Source of the DNA: Thermoplasmatota archaeon
Lineage (GTDB): Archaea; Thermoplasmatota; Thermoplasmata; Thermoplasmatales; Thermoplasmataceae
Length of the DNA: 64,000 nt
Reading direction: 5' to 3'
Assembly: GCA_023379845.1 (NCBI GenBank)
Contig: JAMCPG010000034.1
Span: 16,428 to 80,427 of the forward strand
Part shown: positions 56,195 through 64,000 of the stretch, piece after piece
Layout: the number at the start of each line of letters is the position of its first letter
Position numbering within the stretch: the stretch's first letter is position 1
Program-made: the position numbers and the translations under genes
The notes under the pieces: generated by a model
What the model was told of the DNA's origin: nothing
Databases searched by the model: none
Seen by the model: only the letters and a program-made list of their open reading frames with translations

Positions 56195-57124
56195 AATAGC
56201 CTCTTCCAAGCGTGAAACCGATGAAATTATTGGTTTCCATTCGTTGAACCTGACCGCAAGATCTGCAAGTATTTCCTGAAGTTCACTTTCAACGGATTCG
56301 GGTATTATCATACCGATAAGGAAGTTCTTGCCTACCATCCTCTGCTGCATGCCTAGAATCGATATCATCTTCTTCGTTGTTTCTCCAAAGACGTATGTTA
56401 TTATTGGGTTCTGGAATGTCATTTCGTAAATTTTTTCAGAAGGTGAAATATCCTTCAGCTGTCCAGATCTTCCTATCAGGTTGCTCTTTTCGTAATAAAC
56501 TGCGTGAATTTCATCTTCAAGAAGGTATTTCACCTCCCGAAACCAGTTATTACCGAATGTAGCGATAACATAGTCTCCCATGAGGTTCATGGATGATGGC
56601 GGGACTGATGTAATGAGTTCATAATACTTCAGTGCCACCGTTGATGGAATGTGATTTATGAAGTATTTCTTATCCTTGTTCTCTACCAGGAAGTCTATCG
56701 AAAAATTTTTCAGCTTCGAAGGTAAGTTAAGAAGTGAGGATATCTTAATCAAATCAGTGTCATGGAACCTGAATATTATTGTTCGCCTGCCTTTAGAGAT
56801 AAGAACTGTATCTATAACAACAGAAGGAATGGATAGAAGATTCTGGAACAAGGCAAGAGTGGACTCGTCTACGACATCCCACTTGCCCTTGAATGCCGAA
56901 TCAGTCTCAACCAGGCCAAGCTCTGCGAATCCTTTGATTGCAGCCACTGGTATCCCCTGACTCTTTGGTATATTGGTTATTGAGAATCCCGACTTGCCAT
57001 TCATTCTGAATTTTGCTATTCCAGAAAAGCCGTGCTTTGCACTAAGGGCGAGCAATTTATCGCTATCGGTGAACGATATCGCACAGATGCGGTTCAAGAA
57101 GAAGTTTACCTCGCTTATGAACAT
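56186..57124 (-). CDS. Orphan protein, wHTH-like N-terminal region; paralogue of 45987..46937
   Basis: See paralogue; NIPKSQGIPVAAIKGFAELGLVE resembles a helix-turn-helix. Confidence 0.65.
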   Translation of the reverse strand: MFISEVNFFLNRICAISFTDSDKLLALSAKHGFSGIAKFRMNGKSGFSITNIPKSQGIPVAAIKGFAELGLVETDSAFKGKWDVVDESTLALFQNLLSIPSVVIDTVLISKGRRTIIFRFHDTDLIKISSLLNLPSKLKNFSIDFLVENKDKKYFINHIPSTVALKYYELITSVPPSSMNLMGDYVIATFGNNWFREVKYLLEDEIHAVYYEKSNLIGRSGQLKDISPSEKIYEMTFQNPIITYVFGETTKKMISILGMQQRMVGKNFLIGMIIPESVESELQEILADLAVRFNEWKPIISSVSRLEEAISG

Positions 57125-57305
57125 ATACGTGTATCATTACGTTCTATGAATACTTAATTTATTCTCCATTTTTCTGTCATAAGTTTTAAAAATGCCAAAG
57201 CAACAGAATTAAAGGTTTATAAAAACTGCCAGCACGATTCGTCCAGTTTTTAATGTGTCTTTGAATCAGCAATTGCGTAACTGCTCATGGAATTGAGTCA
57301 AAATG

Positions 57306-57346
57306 TTTATATTGAAGAACATATTTATGTGGTAGAAAATGAGGTG
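57306..57346 (+). promoter_or_regulatory. Thermosome promoter/5' UTR: TATA-like TTTATATT and SD GAGGTG
   Basis: TTTATATT at 57306-57313; GAGGTG at 57341-57346, ATG 57355. Confidence 0.55.
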
Positions 57347-57354
57347 CTAAACAA

Positions 57355-58995
57355 ATGCTTTCAGGACAAATGCCTATTCTAATATTGAAAGAGGGAACGC
57401 AGAGAGAACAGGGAAAAAACGCCCAGAAGTCCAACATTGAGGCTGCAAAAGCCATTGCAGACGCTATTCGGACAACGCTTGGACCAAAGGGAATGGATAA
57501 GATGCTGGTTGATTCCATCGGTGACATCGTCATATCAAATGATGGAGCAACTGTTTTAAAGGAAATGGATGTGGATCATCCAACCGCAAAGATGATAGTT
57601 GAGGTAGCAAAGGCCCAGGATGTATCGGTCGGAGATGGAACCACGAGCGCAGTAGTGCTTGCAGGTGAATTTTTGAAGCAGGCCGAGTCTCTTCTCGATC
57701 AGGGGGTACATTCTACTGTAATTACAAATGGTTACAGGCTTGCCATGAATGAGGTCAAGAAGTACCTTGAACAGTTGGCAATCAGTGCGAAAGATGATAA
57801 ATCTCTCATGAAGGTCGCTGAAACCGCACTTTCAGGAAAAAATGCTGACTTCTCTAACGAAATGCTTGCCGAACTTGTTGTCAAGGCGGTTGATCTAGTT
57901 GCTGAAGAGAGGAGCGGAAAATTCACTGTCGATGCTTCAAATATCAAGGTTGACAAGAAAAACGGTGGAAGCACCAGCGACACCCAGCTTATCAATGGAC
58001 TCGTAATTGATAAGGAAAGAGTACATCCGAAGATGCCATCTGTAGTAAAGAACGCGAAGATTGCCCTTGTTGATTCTGCACTAGAAATAAAGAAAACCGA
58101 GATCGAGGCGAAGGTACAGATCACAGATCCATCAAGAATTCATGACTTTTTGGACCAGGAATCAGAAACATTCAAGGAGATGGTGGAAAAGGTGAAGAAA
58201 AGCAAGGCAAATGTATTGATGTCCCAGAAGGGAATTGATGACCTCGCACAGCATTATCTTGCAAAAGAGGGAATATACGCTGTCAGGCGCGTCAAAAAGA
58301 GCGACATGGAAAAACTTGCCAAGGCTACCGGCGCAAAGATAGTAACAAATCTCGATGATCTTACCGAGAAGGCTCTTGGAAAAGCCGATCAGGTTGAAGA
58401 ACGCAAGATAGGCGACGACCGGATGACATTTGTAACAGGATGCGCAAACCCAAAGGCAGTTAGCATATTAATAAGAGGGTCGACTGAGCACGTTGTCTCC
58501 GAGATAGAGAGAAGCCTTAACGATGCCATCAGGGTGGTTGCAATCACCAAGGAGGATTCGAAGGTACTTCCCGGAGGAGGAGCCATAGAAGCCGAGCTTG
58601 CAATGAAAGTCAGGTCGTTCGCAAACAAGGTCGGTGGAAGGGAACAACTGGCAATAGAAGCTTTCGCAAGGGCCCTTGAGGTTATACCGAGGACACTGGC
58701 CGAGAATGCTGGTATGGATCCGATAAACACTCTCATCCAGCTAAAGTCTGAACATGAAAAGGGAAACAAGAACTACGGCATAGATGTGCTTGAGAACAAG
58801 GTCAGCGACTCAATAAAACGCGGTGTTTATGATCCGCTAAGGGTCAAGCAGCACGCATTCGAGGGCGCGCTTGAGGTTGCTACCATGATTCTTAGAATAG
58901 ATGACGTAATCGCCAGCAAAAAGACCAGCGGTGGAGAATCTCCTGGCGGAGCTCCAGGTGGCATGGGCGGCATGGGTGGAATGCCACCGTACTGA
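57355..58995 (+). CDS. Thermosome subunit (group II chaperonin)
   Basis: [66 protein letters not shown]-rich C-terminus. Confidence 0.97.
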   Translation: MLSGQMPILILKEGTQREQGKNAQKSNIEAAKAIADAIRTTLGPKGMDKMLVDSIGDIVISNDGATVLKEMDVDHPTAKMIVEVAKAQDVSVGDGTTSAVVLAGEFLKQAESLLDQGVHSTVITNGYRLAMNEVKKYLEQLAISAKDDKSLMKVAETALSGKNADFSNEMLAELVVKAVDLVAEERSGKFTVDASNIKVDKKNGGSTSDTQLINGLVIDKERVHPKMPSVVKNAKIALVDSALEIKKTEIEAKVQITDPSRIHDFLDQESETFKEMVEKVKKSKANVLMSQKGIDDLAQHYLAKEGIYAVRRVKKSDMEKLAKATGAKIVTNLDDLTEKALGKADQVEERKIGDDRMTFVTGCANPKAVSILIRGSTEHVVSEIERSLNDAIRVVAITKEDSKVLPGGGAIEAELAMKVRSFANKVGGREQLAIEAFARALEVIPRTLAENAGMDPINTLIQLKSEHEKGNKNYGIDVLENKVSDSIKRGVYDPLRVKQHAFEGALEVATMILRIDDVIASKKTSGGESPGGAPGGMGGMGGMPPY

Positions 58996-59013
58996 TCGCC
59001 ACGAAACGTTTTC

Positions 59014-59050
59014 ACCTTTTTTCCAAATTACCCTTTTTTCTATTTTTTTA
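59014..59050 (+). terminator. T-rich archaeal terminator after thermosome
   Basis: Three T tracts (CTTTTTTCC, CTTTTTTCT, ATTTTTTTA) directly downstream of the stop. Confidence 0.65.
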
Positions 59051-59124
59051 AACCTATATTTAGGGTTTCTTTCTAGTTCTGGTAAGATTATTATGCTTTC
59101 CTAGTATATCCGCCCGGTGATTTA

Positions 59125-60231
59125 TTGAATTTATACGAATACCAGGGAAAGCAGCTTTTTAGCCGATACGGCATACCCATACCAGACGGGTACGTTGTTG
59201 ATAACAAGGATAAGTTGAAGAAATTCGAGCATCCGGTCGTAGTCAAGTCGCAGATTCTCCTTGGAGGAAGGGGGAAATCCGGTGGAATAAAATTTGCAAG
59301 GAAAGCAGAGGAATTGGCTCCTGCGGTTAACGAACTCCTTGGGTCTAAGATTCGGGATTACACTGTGAAACAGTTACTGGTTGAACAGATGTTGGACATT
59401 AAAAAGGAATATTACGTGAGTATCGCTCTCAACAGGGCAGACAGGGCTCCAGTTATGATCGCCAGCCCAAGTGGCGGTGTTGAGATAGAAACAGTTCCGG
59501 ACGACAAGATTTTCAGGAAGAATATCGATCCACTCCTTGGTTATTCAACCTTCCTGGGAAAGGAAGCTGGCTCCTTCATGGGATTTGACAAGGACCTTGC
59601 TGCACAGTTCTCCAAGATATTGCAACAGATGTACCGGCTTTTCATAGAATATGACTGCGAACTTGTGGAGATAAACCCTCTTGTGCAGACCGGCGATGGA
59701 AAACTTGTTGCAGCGGACTCAAAGGTTGTCGTGGATAATGATTCACTCTTCAGGCACAAGGATCTCAATAATGAGGACCCAGAGAAAACACCACTTGAAA
59801 GAGAAGCGAACGAGAAGGGATATGCATTTGTAGAACTGGATGGTAAGATAGGCGTGATTGCAAATGGTGCAGGCCTCACAATGGCCACGCTGGATGCGCT
59901 TACGCTTCATAACGGTAAACCCAGGAACTTCCTCGATTTGGGGGGAACTGACTCTACGGAAATCGTTGTTAATGCGTTCGATCTTGTACTGAAGGCAAAG
60001 CCAGAAGCGATACTGGTGAACATCTTTGGTGGCGTTACGAAATGCGACACGGTTGCAGCCGGCATAGTTGAGGCGAAGAAGACATACAACATCAAGCAGC
60101 CAATGGTTGTCAGGCTCAGCGGTGTAAGGGAAGATGAAGGCAGGAAAATACTTACTGATAATGGAATAGATGCCTTTTCAGAAATGATGAAGGCAATTGA
60201 GAAGGTTGTAAGTTACGTGAAGGTGAAATAA
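59125..60231 (+). CDS. sucC: Succinyl-CoA synthetase beta subunit (ADP-forming type)
   Basis: LYEYQGKQLFSRYGIPIPDGYV, VEINPLVQTGDGKLVAADSKVVVD, FLDLGGTDS, NIFGGVTKCDTVAAGI. Confidence 0.95.
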   Translation: MNLYEYQGKQLFSRYGIPIPDGYVVDNKDKLKKFEHPVVVKSQILLGGRGKSGGIKFARKAEELAPAVNELLGSKIRDYTVKQLLVEQMLDIKKEYYVSIALNRADRAPVMIASPSGGVEIETVPDDKIFRKNIDPLLGYSTFLGKEAGSFMGFDKDLAAQFSKILQQMYRLFIEYDCELVEINPLVQTGDGKLVAADSKVVVDNDSLFRHKDLNNEDPEKTPLEREANEKGYAFVELDGKIGVIANGAGLTMATLDALTLHNGKPRNFLDLGGTDSTEIVVNAFDLVLKAKPEAILVNIFGGVTKCDTVAAGIVEAKKTYNIKQPMVVRLSGVREDEGRKILTDNGIDAFSEMMKAIEKVVSYVKVK

Positions 60232-61091
60232 TGGCATATATAATCGACGAAAACACTAAGGTAGTAGTTCAAGGGATTACAGGTCACCAGGGATCATTCC
60301 ATGCAGGTGAAATGATAAAATTCGGCACCAAGGTTGTTGCAGGTGTTTCTCCTGGCAAGAAGGGTACGCAGCATAACGGAATTCCAGTATTCGACAGCGT
60401 GATGGACGCCATGAGCACCGGCGCTAATGCCACAATGATTTCCGTGCCTGCACCTTATGTCAAGGACGCAGCATATGAGGCTATTGATGCGGGGATCAAG
60501 CTCATCTATATTCTGACGGAACATGTGCCATTCCATGATACTCTTGAGATATTCCACCAGACTAGGGTTCGCGGAATCAGGCTTCTTGGGCCAAACGGCC
60601 CCGGAGCTACAAGGCCCGGCGTATGCAAGATCGGCATTATGCCAAACCAGATTTTCAGGAAGGGAGATGTTGCCGTAGCCTCAAGAAGCGGAACGCTCAC
60701 GTACGAGATCGTTAACGCCATAACCCAGAGTGGACTCGGAGAAACAACGGTTGTTGGACTGGGAGGAGATCCAGTAGTTGGGATGACTTTTATAGATGCA
60801 CTGAAGCTTTTCTATGAAGACCCTGCTACAAAGAGAATTGTCCTCGTGGGAGAGATTGGTGGTAACAATGAAGAAAAGGCTGCCAAGTATATAGTCGAGC
60901 ATGGTGACAAGACAAAGAAGGTTGTCGCATACATAACCGGCAGAAGTGCCCCGAAAGGAAAGAGAATGGGACATGCCGGAGCAATAATAGAACGCGGCGT
61001 CGGTACTGCTGAATCCAAGATAAAGGCATTCTCCGAGGCCGGAGTTAAAGTTGCCGGTTATCCCGACGATGTCCCTGGACTCCTTCGGTGA
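60231..61091 (+). CDS. sucD: Succinyl-CoA synthetase alpha subunit
   Basis: VVVQGITGHQGSFHAGEMI, LLGPNGPGATRPGVCKIGIMP, VGEIGGNNEEKAA, MGHAGAII. Confidence 0.95.
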   Translation: MAYIIDENTKVVVQGITGHQGSFHAGEMIKFGTKVVAGVSPGKKGTQHNGIPVFDSVMDAMSTGANATMISVPAPYVKDAAYEAIDAGIKLIYILTEHVPFHDTLEIFHQTRVRGIRLLGPNGPGATRPGVCKIGIMPNQIFRKGDVAVASRSGTLTYEIVNAITQSGLGETTVVGLGGDPVVGMTFIDALKLFYEDPATKRIVLVGEIGGNNEEKAAKYIVEHGDKTKKVVAYITGRSAPKGKRMGHAGAIIERGVGTAESKIKAFSEAGVKVAGYPDDVPGLLR

Positions 61092-62026
61092 AGAACATGA
61101 AAAGAGATTTGCTCTCTGCATTTGACATGAAGGACGATCTTGAACAGATCATTGATCTTTCGATCAACCTCAAGAAGAGGCGGTATGATTATGAACCTGT
61201 TCTCGCAAGGCATATCCTTGGAATGATCTTTGAAAAACAGAGCACAAGGACAAGAGTGTCGCTTGAGACTGCCATTGAACAGCTCGGGGGACATGCAATT
61301 TACCTCAACCCAAACGATATGCAGGTAGGAAGGGGAGAGACGGTAGCGGATACAGCGAGAGTCCTCTCCGGTTTTGTTGACTTCATATCTTACAGGGCAT
61401 ATAGCAGCGAGAACGTGGCTGAGCTTGCGAGGAATGCTTCCGTTCCAGTAATAAATGCACTTGACAATAAGGAACACCCGGTTCAAATCGTTGCGGATTT
61501 TATGACTATGAAGGAAAAGTTCGGAAAGCTGAAAGGCTTGAAACTTGCATATGTTGGCGATGGAAACAATATGGCCAATTCCCTCATAGCCGGTGCTTCA
61601 ATCCTTGGAGTCGATGTCAGCGTAGGAGCCCCTCATGGACATAAGCCTGATTCATCTATTGTGCAGAGGGCAAACGAACTGGCCAAGAAAAATGGATCCA
61701 AGGTAGAGATACTGGACGACCCTATGGAAGCCGCGGAAAACGCGGATGCGGTATATACAGATGTGTGGGTTTCAATGGGTGAGGAAGCCGAAAAGAAGGA
61801 GAAGGAAAGGCAGTTTTCCGGTTTCCAGGTGAATGACTCACTTATGTCAAAGGCAAAGAAATCAGCTATCTTCATGCATTGCCTTCCGGCCCACCGTGGT
61901 CTGGAAGTATCTGCATCCGTGATAGATGGGCCCAGAAGCATCGTTTTCCAGCAGGCAGAGAACCGTCTTCACACAGCTAAAGCAATTCTTTTAACCCTCC
62001 ATAAATCCATGCATACACATTCTTAA
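61088..62026 (+). CDS. argF: Ornithine carbamoyltransferase
   Basis: FEKQSTRTRVSLETAIEQLGGHA, YVGDGNNMANSL, MHCLPAHRGLEV. Confidence 0.95.
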   Translation: MKNMKRDLLSAFDMKDDLEQIIDLSINLKKRRYDYEPVLARHILGMIFEKQSTRTRVSLETAIEQLGGHAIYLNPNDMQVGRGETVADTARVLSGFVDFISYRAYSSENVAELARNASVPVINALDNKEHPVQIVADFMTMKEKFGKLKGLKLAYVGDGNNMANSLIAGASILGVDVSVGAPHGHKPDSSIVQRANELAKKNGSKVEILDDPMEAAENADAVYTDVWVSMGEEAEKKEKERQFSGFQVNDSLMSKAKKSAIFMHCLPAHRGLEVSASVIDGPRSIVFQQAENRLHTAKAILLTLHKSMHTHS

Positions 62027-62135
62027 CTTTTAATTCCTGAAAGACAAGGAATTCTTGTATCTTATGAAATCATTTTTTATAATCAATGCAGAATGCGTGA
62101 AAATCAAAAAGGATTATAAAGTACCATACACTACA

Positions 62136-62456
62136 ATGATAATGACAGACAAGGATCAGAAGGGCAAGAATCTGCAGGAAACCATCAGGGAGAAGAGAGC
62201 TTCTGAATCTCTGAGAGAGTTGCCAAGTGTTCTTATTCCAGTCTGGCAGATAAAGCTGCGAGAGCGCTTTGGCATAAACGTAGACAGAGAAATAGCGGCC
62301 TATGTTGTGATGGCAACACATGAGCACGGTACCTGGAAGAGACAACGTGCAATGCGCAAGATACAGAAGATTTTCATGCAACGTGGGATGGATAGCATTG
62401 AGTCCATGAAGAAGGCAAAGGAAATTGTAGATCTCAGTGTCGAGAATCACCAATAA
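62136..62456 (+). CDS. Conserved archaeal small protein of unknown function
   Basis: MIMTDKDQKGKNLQETIREKRASESLRELPSVLIPVWQIKLRERFGINVDREIAAYVVMATHEHG...; TATA-like TTATAAAG about 20 nt upstream of 62136 favours this internal start. Confidence 0.6.
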   Translation: MIMTDKDQKGKNLQETIREKRASESLRELPSVLIPVWQIKLRERFGINVDREIAAYVVMATHEHGTWKRQRAMRKIQKIFMQRGMDSIESMKKAKEIVDLSVENHQ

Positions 62457-63072
62457 GGAATACCCCGGCAGGAAGAAACTGGAGATACTTTTACAGAAAC
62501 TGGCTTATCCGTCTGAATACAATAATGATCTGGAGCAGTATTTGACAGATCCCCATGTTGCATCAATGCTTGTTTATCAGGCATTTCAGAACGGTGACAT
62601 TGAAGGAAAAACTGTAGCTGACCTCGGATGCGGAAATGGTTTGCTTGCTTTCGGCGCCTCCATTATGGGCGCGAAGCATGTTTATGCCCTGGATTCGGAT
62701 AAAGCAATGACGGATCTCTGTGAAGCAAATTGCAGTGGCCTCCCAGTAACAGTTTACCGATCAGACGTTAGTGCATTCGATACGCATGTTGACACGGTAC
62801 TAATGAATCCACCGTTCGGATCCGTCAGGAGACATGCGGACCTACCGTTTATCAAAACAGCCGCAAGATGTGGTTCAGTTATATATTCAATTCACAACAT
62901 GAAGACAAGGGAATTCGTTGAAAGGCAGTACAGCGATATTGGAGAAATTTTTTTCCAAGCAAGGGTCCTGATCAGCGTACCCAGGATATATGCACATCAT
63001 AAGTATCCATCCCGTGACATGGAAGCATTGATTGTTGGCTCAAAGGTCAAGATCAAGGGCGAAAAAACCTAA
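62437..63072 (+). CDS. METTL5-like RNA N6-adenine methyltransferase
   Basis: TVADLGCGNGLLAFGASIMGA, VLMNPPFGSVRRHADLPFI (NPPF), YSIHNMKTREFVERQ. Confidence 0.88.
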   Translation: MSRITNKEYPGRKKLEILLQKLAYPSEYNNDLEQYLTDPHVASMLVYQAFQNGDIEGKTVADLGCGNGLLAFGASIMGAKHVYALDSDKAMTDLCEANCSGLPVTVYRSDVSAFDTHVDTVLMNPPFGSVRRHADLPFIKTAARCGSVIYSIHNMKTREFVERQYSDIGEIFFQARVLISVPRIYAHHKYPSRDMEALIVGSKVKIKGEKT

Positions 63073-63101
63073 TTAAGCTTGCCAATATTCCGTCTCTGCA
63101 T

Positions 63102-63174
63102 GGCCGGGATGGGGTAGTGGATATCCTTGGGGACTGTGGATCCCCGGACCCGGGTTCAATTCCCGGTCCCGGCC
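63102..63174 (+). tRNA. tRNA-His (GUG), G-1 encoded
   Basis: GGCCGGGATGGGGTAGTGGATATCCTTGGGGACTGTGGATCCCCGGACCCGGGTTCAATTCCCGGTCCCGGCC; anticodon GTG. Confidence 0.93.
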
Positions 63175-63357
63175 CTCTTCTAAAACCTGATGAGAAGGTC
63201 TTAATTGTCAAACTGTTCAGCGTCTGGGATCAATGCAGGGTTCTTTTTATCCTACTGTATCAATTCGCATTGGCAGTTTCGTATTTCTTATTTTCTGTTC
63301 AATCAGAAATTGGCATAAAGAAAAGATTATAACTTGAATTTTTATAGGTAGTGCGAA

Positions 63358-64000
63358 ATGAGTAGGCGAAGTAACAAAAAAGCACAGATCAAGGCTCAAA
63401 AGATAGAGGAAGAAAAGAAGAATGCCCCACCTTACCCAATTGCTATGCTTAAGAAACATCTTAAGGTTGTAGCGGTTGTAATTGTGGTAATAGTGATAAT
63501 AGCTGTCTTTGCCTTCAATCTTGTTCATCTCCCTACTTCAAATGGTGCGTACCAGCTTCCCGCTAATGTCCCTTTTTCTGACTTCGGAACCTATTACAAA
63601 GTGAATTCTTCTGACTACGCTCCGTCAAATAGCGTAAACATTTACTTCGTAACATGGGTAGGCTGCCCTTACGGAGCAGGTGACTCATGGGAACTCTACA
63701 ACTATCTTAACGGCTTCAGTTCAATAAAATCCAGTGTCTCTGGACATTTCTCAGACCCTAATGAAGGAGCGTTGGCCAGCGTTCCTGGACTCTTGTTTAC
63801 TAACAGCCAGATTTCGGTTAAAGGCGTGAATGGTATAAACATAAATCTTGACTCATATTACATGTATAACGAATACATGACACAGGGATACAATGCTCCT
63901 TACGTGAACATTACAAGCGGAACAAGCACAAACGCAATTTCAGTTGCCCTTTCTGAGCTTCAGGCCGATAATCTACCGAGCCAGATATTTAATATTGTCA
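63358..64000 (+). CDS. DUF929 family membrane-anchored protein (partial, runs off right edge)
   Basis: MSRRSNKKAQIKAQKIEEEKK + TM + VNIYFVTWVGCPYGAGDSWELYNYLNGF; open to window end. Confidence 0.72.
   Translation, partial: MSRRSNKKAQIKAQKIEEEKKNAPPYPIAMLKKHLKVVAVVIVVIVIIAVFAFNLVHLPTSNGAYQLPANVPFSDFGTYYKVNSSDYAPSNSVNIYFVTWVGCPYGAGDSWELYNYLNGFSSIKSSVSGHFSDPNEGALASVPGLLFTNSQISVKGVNGININLDSYYMYNEYMTQGYNAPYVNITSGTSTNAISVALSELQADNLPSQIFNIV

Noticed and set aside
57732-58124. 130-aa minus-strand ORF within the thermosome gene (also 58389-58769)
   Set aside because: Shadow ORF opposite a highly conserved chaperonin; no independent signal.
58930-58995. Short GGC-ATG-type repeat
   Set aside because: Encodes the expected Gly-Gly-Met tail of group II chaperonins, not a DNA repeat element.
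59050-59068. AAACCTATATTTAGGGTTT near-palindrome upstream of sucC
   Set aside because: AT-rich and one base imperfect, overlapping the probable promoter region; not distinguishable from chance without comparative data.
1-64000. CRISPR arrays, insertion sequences, integrases, toxin-antitoxin or restriction systems
   Set aside because: No regularly spaced repeats, transposase motifs or defence-type domains were seen; the gene content is core metabolic.

Overview
This is a gene-dense archaeal chromosome segment, most likely Thermoplasmata/Thermoplasmatales. The markers are Cdc6/Orc1, thermosome with a GGM tail, ribosomal protein L40e, archaeal FBP aldolase/phosphatase, Trm56 and UPF0200. I found no phage, IS element, CRISPR array or rRNA. 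Main blocks: a partial B12-binding radical SAM protein at the left edge; a membrane zinc-ribbon protein coupled to a degenerate AlaX paralogue; folC-like and cdc6; fused-gamma/alpha korA plus korB; L40e and purQ; site-2 protease; FBPase; kdpABC; a PoxB-like TPP enzyme; an M13 peptidase; an ABC-2 exporter; an SCP2 + FadB-like beta-oxidation pair; a 2-oxoacid dehydrogenase operon flanked by lipA and lipB; etfBA; an NRAMP transporter; four tRNAs (Asn, Met, Gln, His); thiolase + DUF35; a double ThyX-like protein; thermosome; sucCD; argF; a METTL5-like methylase; and a partial DUF929 protein. I saw no clearly novel defence or mobile system. The observations most worth a second look are: (i) several genes whose conserved N-termini lie upstream of any AUG/GUG/UUG, two of them with a strong Shine-Dalgarno ahead of CTG or ATT; (ii) purQ and rpl40e in one frame separated by a single TAA; (iii) an unannotated 49-aa ORF overlapping the esterase stop and the lipA start; (iv) a tRNA-Asn with an abnormal anticodon arm and an acceptor mismatch; (v) a DtxR-like palindrome in front of the NRAMP gene; (vi) two paralogous orphan wHTH-like proteins, each divergent from a stress or metal gene; (vii) an AlaX pseudoenzyme candidate. 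All calls come from reading the sequence; no database search was run.
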